From IMG/VR virus record IMGVR_UViG_3300035670_001494, positions 1 to 20,107 of that record: DNA of 20,107 nucleotides. The stretch is one strand, 5' to 3'. Both the position numbers and the translations under genes were made by a program. The notes beneath the pieces were generated by a model. The model searched no databases. It was given only the letters and a program-made list of their open reading frames with translations, and had not been told where the DNA came from. This document shows positions 6,122 through 13,614 of this stretch, piece by piece; within the stretch, counting starts at the first letter, position 1, and every line of letters starts with the position of its first letter. Source of the stretch: a virus.

Positions 6122-7261
6122 ATGTTGAATTTAGACGGAACCAATAGTCAATCACAAAACTTGAGCACGGAGCCATATCCCGTATCTCCAGTTATTGATA
6201 AGATAACAATTGATGAAATTGGCGCAATAGAGTCAGAAGAATTAGGTGCTGGTATTGTTGTATTCAGAAATGCATTTAACATGAATCAATCACTAGTTCT
6301 TGATTACATAGATCAAAATGCAGCAGAAGCACACAAAACTAGATGGAATTATATAACCGGAGAAGATGGCGTAGAATATGGAATTAATGAAGATGGCTTT
6401 AGGTATAAGCTAGAAGAAATACCAGGAACTCCAGTCAGACTGCTTCAGCCAGTTAATCCAAGTACACCAGAAGAAGTTAAAGAATTTTTTATTTATCTTG
6501 AAGAACAAATATATAAAAGTCTTCTAAAGTACATCGACTACTATCCCCTCATGCTTGGAAGCATATGGTGGAAAACTAGAGGTCACATATTAAGATATGG
6601 TGATAATGGGATTCTTGGAACACACGCCGATAACGATACAAATTATAAAGTAACCAACGGAGTTAGGTACATGCCAAGAGGTATGGTGGCTTCTCGTCAA
6701 ACATGTGGCGCATTAATATATTTAAATGATTGTGTAGAAACAGAAGAAGAATTAAGCGGAAGAAACTTTACTGGTGGAGCGCTTCAGTTTGTTCATTTGG
6801 GAATAAAATATAAACCAAAAAGAGGCGATATAATTTTCTTTCCAACAAACTATGTAGCTTCACACAATGTGGAAAGAATGGGCAAGGGTGTAAGATATAG
6901 CTATTTAACATTCTTTGGACAAGGGGCAGATGATCCTCCGGCAAATATTAGAATAGCTGAACCAGAAGCAAGCTTTGAATGGTGCCCGCCTGTTTGGTTG
7001 AATAATATATATGACGATTACGAAATGTATTGCAAGTCTCCACATTCTAGATATGATGACGCTAACTCAAAAAGACTTGGCGTAGAAGCAGGGTGGAATC
7101 CAATTTACCAAGGTAGAAACGTTGCTCAGTATAGTCAGAGTCACGAGACGATAGAGCTAGATTCTGCTCAAGGTAAACCAATTGAATCTAATCAAGAACA
7201 AGTATTAATAAATGAAAATTTACCAGAAGGGCCATGTGGAACTGTTCCACAAAAGATATAG
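6122..7261 (+). CDS. 2OG-Fe(II) oxygenase, tandem paralogue 1 (long form)
   Basis: 379 residues. The Fe(II) ligands are H168-A-D170 (LGTHADND) and H248 (VASHNV), with R258 (GVRYSYL) for 2OG. Shared with the next two genes are: an N-terminal GAGIVVFRNAF-type strand, an IWWKTRGHILRYG-type segment, an acidic ETEEELSGRNFTGG motif, and KPKRGDIIFFPTNY. The HxD and distal His are set in a larger fold than in the 971 and 1671 enzymes. A 110-residue C-terminal extension (after about 270) is rich in Tyr, Asn and Pro and matches nothing I know. Start is ATG 6122, 7 nt after the previous stop. Substrate unknown. Confidence 0.88.
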   Translation: MLNLDGTNSQSQNLSTEPYPVSPVIDKITIDEIGAIESEELGAGIVVFRNAFNMNQSLVLDYIDQNAAEAHKTRWNYITGEDGVEYGINEDGFRYKLEEIPGTPVRLLQPVNPSTPEEVKEFFIYLEEQIYKSLLKYIDYYPLMLGSIWWKTRGHILRYGDNGILGTHADNDTNYKVTNGVRYMPRGMVASRQTCGALIYLNDCVETEEELSGRNFTGGALQFVHLGIKYKPKRGDIIFFPTNYVASHNVERMGKGVRYSYLTFFGQGADDPPANIRIAEPEASFEWCPPVWLNNIYDDYEMYCKSPHSRYDDANSKRLGVEAGWNPIYQGRNVAQYSQSHETIELDSAQGKPIESNQEQVLINENLPEGPCGTVPQKI

Positions 7262-7268
7262 GCGTCAT

Positions 7269-8150
7269 ATGATAAATAACAATGTTGAAGCAAAACATCT
7301 TGGTAGCGGAGTTGTTCTTTTTGAATCAGCTATAGATCTAGACTGGGATTACGTTAGGGAATTCAGTAGAGATGCAATTAATAAAGAAAAAGAAGATATG
7401 TATACACCAACAGTCGATCCAGAAACTGGTGATGAAATTTATCTAAATAAAAGTGGATATTTTTTCCAAAAGGAAAGCGTCGACCACATGCCAGGCAGGG
7501 GTTCTGCAATACACAGATATGGTGATGAAAAAATAAAAAAGATATTTGATTTTGTTGAAGAAGCAAAAGATCAATATTTGTTTAAATACTTTGAGCTTTT
7601 TCCTCTCGCCTATAAGTGTGTTTGGTGGAAAGTTAAGGGGCATATAGTTCAGTATAAAAAGGGTGTTTACCTAGGTAGCCATTCTGATGTAAGCGCTGAT
7701 TACATTTATGATATTTGGACCCCAAAAGATCAGCTAGCAACTAGAAATGTTATTAGTAATGTTTTTTATCTTACTTCATCTGTTGAAACAGAAGAAGAAT
7801 TAGATGGAACAAATTTTACTGGTGGTCATCATTATTTTAACTATCTAGACATAGATGTAAAACCTAAAAAAGGTGACTTGTTATTTTTTCCATCTAACTA
7901 CATGGCAGCCCATGAGGTTAAACCAGTTGAAGAAGGAGAAAGGTATTCCTACCTAGGTTGGTATAGTCACGGTACTCCAAATAAAGATGTCGGGGAATTT
8001 GTTGTTGATCCAAATAAAGAAATAGAATTGGCAAAAACAGCAACCAACCTTTATATGCCCACATTAACTTCAGACTATAGACAACATCTCTTGGACAACG
8101 GTTATGACCAGTCTTCTGAACAATTTAATATAACAAGATCAAATTATTAA
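7269..8150 (+). CDS. 2OG-Fe(II) oxygenase, tandem paralogue 2
   Basis: I place the start at ATG 7269 (293 residues), since MINNNVEAKHLGSGVVLFE then aligns with the start of the next paralogue (MIINDLKIKDIGSGLCIIE); the longer frame from 7212 would overlap the previous gene by 50 bases and add an unmatched basic leader. The Fe(II) ligands are H138-S-D140 (LGSHSDVS) and H215 (AAHEV), with R225 (GERYSYLGW). ETEEELDGTNFTGG and KPKKGDLLFFPSNY are the shared paralogue motifs. It clearly arose by duplication with its neighbours, but the sequences have diverged enough to have different substrates. Confidence 0.87.
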   Translation: MINNNVEAKHLGSGVVLFESAIDLDWDYVREFSRDAINKEKEDMYTPTVDPETGDEIYLNKSGYFFQKESVDHMPGRGSAIHRYGDEKIKKIFDFVEEAKDQYLFKYFELFPLAYKCVWWKVKGHIVQYKKGVYLGSHSDVSADYIYDIWTPKDQLATRNVISNVFYLTSSVETEEELDGTNFTGGHHYFNYLDIDVKPKKGDLLFFPSNYMAAHEVKPVEEGERYSYLGWYSHGTPNKDVGEFVVDPNKEIELAKTATNLYMPTLTSDYRQHLLDNGYDQSSEQFNITRSNY

Positions 8151-8151
8151 A

Positions 8152-8949
8152 ATGATAATAAATGACCTTAAAATAAAAGACATTGGATCAGGGCTTTGTA
8201 TTATTGAAGAAGCTTTTGATATCGATCAAAAGTTTGTAATAGACTATATCAACTGGCTTAAACAACAAGAGGAAGACACCTTTACCTATATAGAGGAAGA
8301 CGGAAAACGTTACGCTATAAATAGAGCTGGTTTTAAATTTGACGTAGATGCAACATCCATGGCTCCAGAAAGATTTATCGATCCACTATGTAAGATGTCA
8401 AATAGAAAACCAACAGAAGAACAGCAGCAGCTCATTCATGATTTAGAGGATTTAGTATATAAATCATTAGTTGAATACTGTAAAATATACACTGAAGCAG
8501 CAACCGTTTGCTGGTGGAGGGCTCCAGGTCATATAGCCACGTATTCTAATGGTCAATCAATAGGTCAACATTGTGACGATCAGATACCATATGAATACGG
8601 TAAGACTCCACATAATGAGTTTTCAAAGCATAATAACATAAGCATAAACATTTATCTTAATGATGCGGTTGAGTCAAAAGAACAATTAAATGGGACAAAT
8701 TTTATTGGTGGTAATATATTTTTCAAACATGCAAAGCATACGCATAAGCCAAAAGCAGGAACAATAGCTATATACCCCACTAATTACATTGGAACCCATG
8801 AAGTGTACCCGGTTACAGATGGTAAAAGAATAGCTTATTTATCAGCGATTTCTTATGGTACACCAGGTAATGCAAGTCCAGTCCCAATTGAAGGTGACTC
8901 TAGAATCTGGATGCCAAACCTAAAAAAAGACGCTGGTTTAAAATTCTAA
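8152..8949 (+). CDS. 2OG-Fe(II) oxygenase, tandem paralogue 3
   Basis: 265 residues, starting one base after the previous stop. The Fe(II) ligands are H140-C-D142 (IGQHCDDQ) and H216 (GTHEV), with R226 (GKRIAYL). It keeps the paralogue motifs WWRAPGHIATY, ESKEQLNGTNFIGG and IAIYPTNY. The segment between them carries an unusual His-rich stretch, FFKHAKHTHKP (residues about 190-200). It is the shortest of the three tandem copies and lacks the long C-terminal extension of the first. It ends the accessory block; the next gene follows a putative promoter. Confidence 0.87.
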   Translation: MIINDLKIKDIGSGLCIIEEAFDIDQKFVIDYINWLKQQEEDTFTYIEEDGKRYAINRAGFKFDVDATSMAPERFIDPLCKMSNRKPTEEQQQLIHDLEDLVYKSLVEYCKIYTEAATVCWWRAPGHIATYSNGQSIGQHCDDQIPYEYGKTPHNEFSKHNNISINIYLNDAVESKEQLNGTNFIGGNIFFKHAKHTHKPKAGTIAIYPTNYIGTHEVYPVTDGKRIAYLSAISYGTPGNASPVPIEGDSRIWMPNLKKDAGLKF

Positions 8950-8970
8950 TAATAATTTAACATTATATCA

Positions 8971-8980
8971 TTACTATATA
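8971..8980 (+). promoter_or_regulatory. Putative late-type promoter motif TTACTATATA
   Basis: TTACTATATA lies in a 55-bp AT-rich gap, 24 nt before ATG 9005, where an AAGGA ribosome site is also present. It is repeated before 9361 (9326-9334), before 13615 (13559-13567, TTACTATAT) and before 4492 (4480-4488). Placement at gaps that begin transcription units suggests a phage-specific promoter; no clear -35 box is seen. Confidence 0.45.
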
Positions 8981-9004
8981 GCTAAATCACCTTAAGGAAC
9001 GCCA

Positions 9005-9301
9005 ATGCTATATAATGACATTATCAACTATGACCAGTCTAATGTCCAATACAGTGGAACGGTTATATTAATAATAGAGGGTATATCAAATCCTGTTATT
9101 TTAAATGATATTAAGATTAACTTTGGTGGAAAAGAAGACTACTCAGTAGCTACCACAATAGGTGTAATAAGTATAGATCTAGATCCAACTGGAGTAATTA
9201 CAATAGAAACCCTAGAAAGAGAAGGCGCAGCACTTATCCAGGCAAGGGAAATAACCATACACTCTGGAACACTTGTAAGTGTTGAGTATCAGTCTGAATA
9301 A
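9005..9301 (+). CDS. Hypothetical beta-rich protein, first gene of the joining/tail module
   Basis: A 98-residue, acidic, Ile/Val-rich protein with alternating short strands (GTVILIIEG, VILNDIKINF, GVISIDLDP, GVITIETLE, REITIHSGTLVSVEY). It has no Cys, no signal peptide and no catalytic motif. AAGGA lies 7 nt upstream of ATG 9005. It stands between two putative promoters and directly before the connector gene, so a virion role such as decoration or head-joining protein is possible, but I recognise no family. Confidence 0.6.
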   Translation: MLYNDIINYDQSNVQYSGTVILIIEGISNPVILNDIKINFGGKEDYSVATTIGVISIDLDPTGVITIETLEREGAALIQAREITIHSGTLVSVEYQSE

Positions 9302-9325
9302 GCTCACCAACAGAATTTAAAGTAC

Positions 9326-9338
9326 TACTATATAAATA
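9326..9338 (+). promoter_or_regulatory. Putative late promoter, TACTATATAAATA
   Basis: TACTATATA (9326-9334) overlaps TATAAATA (9331-9338), which equals the T4 late-promoter core. ATG 9361 follows 22 nt later with an AAGAAGGA ribosome site between. The T4 match may be coincidence in AT-rich DNA, but the TACTATATA core recurs at other gaps. Confidence 0.5.
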
Positions 9339-9360
9339 TCTACTTTTTAAAGAAGGAAAA

Positions 9361-10251
9361 ATGGCAAATATACTAGTCAATGATACTGTACGTCTAAAAG
9401 TTAAATTTATTGACGTAGATACTAATGGTAATCAGGTAGAGGTTTCTCCCGTTTCAGTTTCCATGAGCATAACAGATTCAAGTAACGCAATTGTAATATC
9501 AGCTACCCCTACACCCCTAAGTGGTTCTGAATTTTATTATGACTACACGCCATCAACAGCAGGTACATACAAGGTTTCTTTTATTGGTATTTTGGAAAAC
9601 GATACTACGATTAGCGTTAATCAACAGATATATGTAAGTACTCCAACAGAAGATTATAGACCAACTGTATTTTTAAGAGAAGATGAAATAATTGCTTTTG
9701 CAGCAGATATAGAGCCTTTATACCTTGATCCAGAACAGCTTCTTCCATATTTTCCCGACGCTTCTCTTTTAGAAATAGGCGAGTTTATTCATAATTATTC
9801 TATAGAAATAAAAAATATATTTAAACTGTTAGAAACAGAAGACGGAACTAAAATTCCATTCATTGCATTTGAATACATAAGGGCAGCGACATGCTGTGAA
9901 TTAACGAGAGTATACGGAAATGGTGGAGATGACGAGCTTTCGGTAAGACTTGGCGATCTTTCAATAACTAATAAAAACTTACCTAGGAACACTCTAAGTA
10001 GAGCTAACGCCACCACTTGGTGTCAGATTGCGGCGATGCTTAGAAAAGAAATGCTCACATCAAAAGTTGGAATGAAAGCAGTTCAACCAAAAGGACTGCC
10101 GACACTCCCAACAATTGGAGCTGGAAGAAACATGGACCCATATACTGGATTATCGCTTTACTACACTCCAAGAGATTTGTATGGACCAACTCATATCCAG
10201 TCACCAGATGAAAATCCAATTCCAGAAAGAGGAATAAGGAAGTATGATTGA
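9361..10251 (+). CDS. Head-tail connector-like protein with N-terminal Ig-like domain
   Basis: 296 residues in two parts. Residues 1-95 are beta-rich and Ig-like (NDTVRLKVKFIDVDTNG, FYYDYTPSTAGTYKVSFIG, VNQQIYVS). From about 100 the protein becomes helical (REDEIIAFAADIEPLYLDP, EIGEFIHNYSIEIKNIF, FIAFEYIRAATCCELTRVYG, ATTWCQIAAMLRKEM), consistent with a head-tail connector or adaptor that sits on the portal ring. The last 65 residues are Pro/Gly-rich with YTGLSLYYTPRDLYGP. Position just before a head-closure-like gene and the sheath genes supports a neck role. The stop overlaps the next start (ATGATTGA, 8 bases). Connector identity is inferred from context and helix pattern. Confidence 0.55.
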   Translation: MANILVNDTVRLKVKFIDVDTNGNQVEVSPVSVSMSITDSSNAIVISATPTPLSGSEFYYDYTPSTAGTYKVSFIGILENDTTISVNQQIYVSTPTEDYRPTVFLREDEIIAFAADIEPLYLDPEQLLPYFPDASLLEIGEFIHNYSIEIKNIFKLLETEDGTKIPFIAFEYIRAATCCELTRVYGNGGDDELSVRLGDLSITNKNLPRNTLSRANATTWCQIAAMLRKEMLTSKVGMKAVQPKGLPTLPTIGAGRNMDPYTGLSLYYTPRDLYGPTHIQSPDENPIPERGIRKYD

Positions 10252-10616
10252 TCCAAAACGCACGTTAAGTAACATACTGCGCAGTTGGGGTCATAACATA
10301 TTAGTTCAAAGAGTGTTAGATCAAAAAAATATGACCTACAGCCAAAAAATGCAAAGGTATACCGTGAGAGCAGTATACCCGGGTGCTCAGCGGATTTGCT
10401 AACATATTAGAGGAAAACATACAGGGCTTAACAGTTAGTTCTGAAGTAATATATTATTTTCAAGATACAGCAAATATTAAATCTGGTGATAGAATATATG
10501 AAGACTATCCAGGAGGTCAAGAAGTTTTTTTAATAGATTTTTCTGCCCCAATAAGGGGTAGAGGTGGAAAAATAGTTTACTGGATTGCTGGTGCAACCAG
10601 GGAAAGTAAAAACTAA
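10244..10616 (+). CDS. Head-closure/stopper-like protein, read through a +1 frameshift
   Basis: ATG 10244, with AAGGAAG upstream, overlaps the previous gene by 8 bases. Codons 1-49 (MIDPKRTLSNILRSWGHN to VRAVYPGAQ) run into CGG at 10391-10393, with a stop only three codons later. Skipping C10391 continues as GFANILEENIQGLTVSSE to SKN, total 123 residues. The C-terminal part (SEVIYYFQDTANIKSGDRIYE, then IDFSAPIRGRGGKIVYW) is beta-rich and fits the small head-closure or stopper proteins that follow connectors in tailed phages; that assignment is by position and size. The downstream frame has only GTG 10383 as an alternative start, without a ribosome site, which would remove half the protein. 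Confidence 0.65.
10391..10394 (+). other. +1 frameshift / quadruplet site CGGA in the head-closure gene
   Basis: The zero frame reads GCT CAG CGG ATT TGC TAA (stop 10400-10402). The downstream frame is closed by TGA at 10365-10367, so the shift must fall between 10368 and 10402. CAG (C) GGA TTT GCT AAC joins the two halves with Gly at residue 50. Confidence 0.75.
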
Positions 10617-12701
10617 ATGCTAAGAGTGCATAATGGCCAGTTGGTAAAGTTTAGGTTTGCCTTTTTGGTAAATGGTGAATTTTATGACCCTTTAGATCAG
10701 GCTGTTCCTGTAGATATATATGCAACTGTATCAAGAGGAAATGGTGGCACTGGAGAAATAATTCACTCATCTACTTCGTTAATCAATACAAGTTATCGAA
10801 TTGTGTCAATAACCCCACCCAGCTCAATAGTGGATGATCACATCTCAGCAACTTTTACATTTGATATAGATCATCAACTAACCGTTGGCGATACAGTGAT
10901 TGCTTATGGAGTTGGCGGCGGCTATAATGCAGAATATATAATCACATCTGTTCCAGATACAACATCTGTAATAGCCAGAACAGCGGCAAGCACTATACCA
11001 AGTCTATCAAGTTACGATCCAACAAAAGTGTATGCAAGATTGTCTCTTAAGACAAATTCATATTACGATAGACCATCAAACTCAGAATATAATTTTTATT
11101 ATAAAATTCCAGAAACATTATTTGGCGGAACTTATACCGTCTCTATTCAATGCGCATACAATGATAGGACTCAAGTAATTGAGCATCATTTTGAGGTTTC
11201 TAGAAGTCAAGTTGGTAGAGTCGGAAATATAGTATATAAAAAAATAGAAAATGGAGTGATAACTTTATCGACAGATATTGATCACAATCTCTTATCTGGT
11301 GATCAAATTTCAATATCAGAAATAAGTGCAGCCTTTAATGGAAATTATTTTATTTCTTCAGTTCCAGCAAATAATAAATTTTCTATTACAACAAACATTT
11401 CTTTATCTAATCTAGAGCAACTTACAACAGGTAGATACTCTGTTATTAATACTACTGGAGTATCTAAAGATTTAACTGGTCCAACAACTGGCGCAACTAT
11501 TTCAAAGAGGCCAATTTTTGATTCATTAGAAGAATATTATAATACTAATTCAATATTATTAATAGGCCATAGTGACGGAATAGAATTAAATCAAATTATA
11601 AAAATTAATTCAATTCAAGAAGCTACTAATTTATTGGGAGCAAATACATCTTCGCCTCTTTTAAGGGGAATTCATGATGCGTTTAGCTGTGGTTCAAAGT
11701 CTATATTTATAATGGCAGCTGCTCCAATGTCGGAGTATATAGATGACATTTCCCAAAGGCTTACACCAATGCCAATACTGTTCTCTGAAGAAACAAATTC
11801 TAATTTAGATTTTTATCAAAAGTACTATGAAAGATTAACAGTTAGTTATGACGAGGCAAAGGGTCTTGATTTTATTGACATAATAGTCCCGCTTGAAGCG
11901 TCTATGATTAATACTGGTTCTGTTGATTTCACTGCCCAATTAGCCCTTCACTGTTATTCATTCAATGATGCTACCGGATATGTTCAAATAGGAATTATTG
12001 GTTCTAAAAATAACGGAACAAAAGATAGCGATGTTGAACTTTTAGAACAAAATATTAGACTTGTAAATAAGTTTACCACTTACTCAATAAGTGGAGAAAT
12101 AGAGAGTGACATAGGTCGATATGTTATTCCCGTGTATGGCGAGTTAACGTTTAATCATATAGGTTTTGGTAGATCTTACACAAGTTCAGCTGCAGCTGCC
12201 TTTGCCGGAATGATGTCATCAACTCCGGTTTATAATGGAATGATTAGAAAGAGAATACCAGGAGCGTATTCTGTTTATGGTTCAAATTTATCGGCAGATT
12301 CATTGGCTAGGTTAGATAATCTCGGTGTCAACACTGTATACAGAACGCGCAAAGCACTAAGAGGCAACCCGTACGAAGTGAATATATCCAATGATTACAC
12401 CTTAGCTAATAAAAATAGTTCTTTTACTAAAGCTCCACAAATGAGATTAGTAGCTATGGTTATAACTGAAATAAAAGCAATAGCAAATGACGGCATAGGT
12501 AAGAACGCAGAAGATAAGGTGATTTCACAAGTTAAGTCTATGCTTGATACGTTAGTGTCAACTAGGGCTATTAAAGACTATAAACTTCAATCATATGGAT
12601 CTAAAACGGAAAGAGGAACTTTAATTTTTGAAATAAACCTAGTGTCTTCTCTTGGTTTAAAAAATATTAATTTCTCTATAATAACAGGACCAGGAGCCTA
12701 A
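10617..12701 (+). CDS. Tail sheath-like protein with long N-terminal beta-domain extension
   Basis: 694 residues, starting directly after the previous stop. Residues 1-300 are beta-rich domains, including two similar copies of a segment like HQLTVGDTVIAYG ... YIITSVPDTTSVIA and HNLLSGDQISIS ... YFISSVPANNKFSI (about 90-130 and 225-265), which look like a duplicated module. From about 315 the pattern matches tail sheath: ILLIGHSDG, IQEATNLLGANTSSPLL and AFSCGSKSIFIMAAAP parallel the sheath gene at 13615. The C-terminal 100 residues (MRLVAMVITEIKAI, STRAIKDYKLQ, GTLIFEINLVSSLGLKNINF) are the typical sheath C-terminal domain. It may form a special ring, such as the neck-proximal or baseplate-proximal sheath, rather than the main sheath. 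Confidence 0.72.
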   Translation: MLRVHNGQLVKFRFAFLVNGEFYDPLDQAVPVDIYATVSRGNGGTGEIIHSSTSLINTSYRIVSITPPSSIVDDHISATFTFDIDHQLTVGDTVIAYGVGGGYNAEYIITSVPDTTSVIARTAASTIPSLSSYDPTKVYARLSLKTNSYYDRPSNSEYNFYYKIPETLFGGTYTVSIQCAYNDRTQVIEHHFEVSRSQVGRVGNIVYKKIENGVITLSTDIDHNLLSGDQISISEISAAFNGNYFISSVPANNKFSITTNISLSNLEQLTTGRYSVINTTGVSKDLTGPTTGATISKRPIFDSLEEYYNTNSILLIGHSDGIELNQIIKINSIQEATNLLGANTSSPLLRGIHDAFSCGSKSIFIMAAAPMSEYIDDISQRLTPMPILFSEETNSNLDFYQKYYERLTVSYDEAKGLDFIDIIVPLEASMINTGSVDFTAQLALHCYSFNDATGYVQIGIIGSKNNGTKDSDVELLEQNIRLVNKFTTYSISGEIESDIGRYVIPVYGELTFNHIGFGRSYTSSAAAAFAGMMSSTPVYNGMIRKRIPGAYSVYGSNLSADSLARLDNLGVNTVYRTRKALRGNPYEVNISNDYTLANKNSSFTKAPQMRLVAMVITEIKAIANDGIGKNAEDKVISQVKSMLDTLVSTRAIKDYKLQSYGSKTERGTLIFEINLVSSLGLKNINFSIITGPGA

Positions 12702-12702
12702 T

Positions 12703-13512
12703 ATGCAATCTTCATTTCCATTTCCAGGTAGATTTGATAGCGACTTAGCACCAGGTAATAAGTGGGAGAGTTATTCCGAAAGTAGGGAAAGACTTCGAGA
12801 GCAAGATCCTAAATATTATAACGATACTGATTCACGAAGATTAAAAGCCGAAGGTAATTTGAGCTATCTTGGCTTTATAGAAGTTGTCAAAATGCTTTGG
12901 GAAAATTCATATCCAGATATACCAATTGTAGCAACCTTTGGAGGCAAATTTGCTTCATATCCATGTGTAGCCTATGGCCTTGAATTAAAGAGGGCGCACA
13001 ATCAAGAACCTAAAATGAGATATAGGGATAAAGCATTGGGTGATGATGGAAAGTATTATTTTATAGAGGGTCAGCGCTTTCAGAATGTTGTTTCTTTTAC
13101 TGTATTAGTTGAAGCTAATGCGGGTCAACTGGCTGGCGATCAGTTGAGGTATGCCGGTGCTGAAGTGGCCGATAGGATCATGGAAATATTTGAAGATTTT
13201 ATGTTGGAATATACTCCAGTTTTTAAAAGATTGGGAGCTTCAGAATTGGTATATGCCAGAAGGGTTTCTGATACCGAAACAAACATGGACCAAACGGATA
13301 TAGTAAAAAGAACGGTTACCTACTTATTAACAACCGAAAAGATACATGTATCACCTGTTGATAAGATTGAATCGATTGTGGCGGATATACGTCAATGGGT
13401 TTCCTATGAAAAGGATTTAGTGGAGCAGGCAGCTACTCCAGCGTCAATATATAATCCAGATATGAGCTTGGATATTGTAGACTTATTTCAAAGCGCTACT
13501 CCAAATTCATAA
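12703..13512 (+). CDS. Tail terminator/tail completion-like protein
   Basis: 269 residues, starting one base after the previous stop. The N-terminal 60 residues are charged and probably flexible (RFDSDLAPGNKWESYSES). The central part has FVEVV-type helices (LGFIEVVKMLWENSYPD), a strand pair (IVATFGGKFASYPCVAYGLELK) and QRFQNVVSFTVLVEANAG, then a helix (AGAEVADRIMEIFEDFMLEY) and RVSDTETNMDQTDIVKRTVTYLL. This helix-strand mix and its place between a sheath-like gene and the main sheath fit a tail terminator or tail completion protein (gp15/gpU-type role). The identification is contextual. Confidence 0.5.
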   Translation: MQSSFPFPGRFDSDLAPGNKWESYSESRERLREQDPKYYNDTDSRRLKAEGNLSYLGFIEVVKMLWENSYPDIPIVATFGGKFASYPCVAYGLELKRAHNQEPKMRYRDKALGDDGKYYFIEGQRFQNVVSFTVLVEANAGQLAGDQLRYAGAEVADRIMEIFEDFMLEYTPVFKRLGASELVYARRVSDTETNMDQTDIVKRTVTYLLTTEKIHVSPVDKIESIVADIRQWVSYEKDLVEQAATPASIYNPDMSLDIVDLFQSATPNS

Positions 13513-13558
13513 TATCTACCAGACTGTGTAAATCTAGTTAGTTTTTACGGGTACCCCA

Positions 13559-13567
13559 TTACTATAT
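13559..13567 (+). promoter_or_regulatory. Putative late promoter motif TTACTATAT before the main sheath gene
   Basis: This lies in a 102-bp gap, one of the largest in the window, 47 nt before ATG 13615. GGAGG at 13599-13603 is the ribosome site. The motif matches those at 8971 and 9326. A small palindrome GGGTACCC just upstream (13549-13556) could be part of the control region. An own promoter would suit the high demand for sheath protein. Confidence 0.4.
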
Positions 13568-13614
13568 CTTTCGAGTTAATCCAATAAATCCGTGACTCGG
13601 AGGTTAAAAATAAC

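Noticed and set aside
7212-7268. Longer start for tandem oxygenase 2
   Set aside because: It would overlap the previous gene by 50 bases and add a leader that the paralogue lacks; ATG 7269 aligns with the paralogue start.
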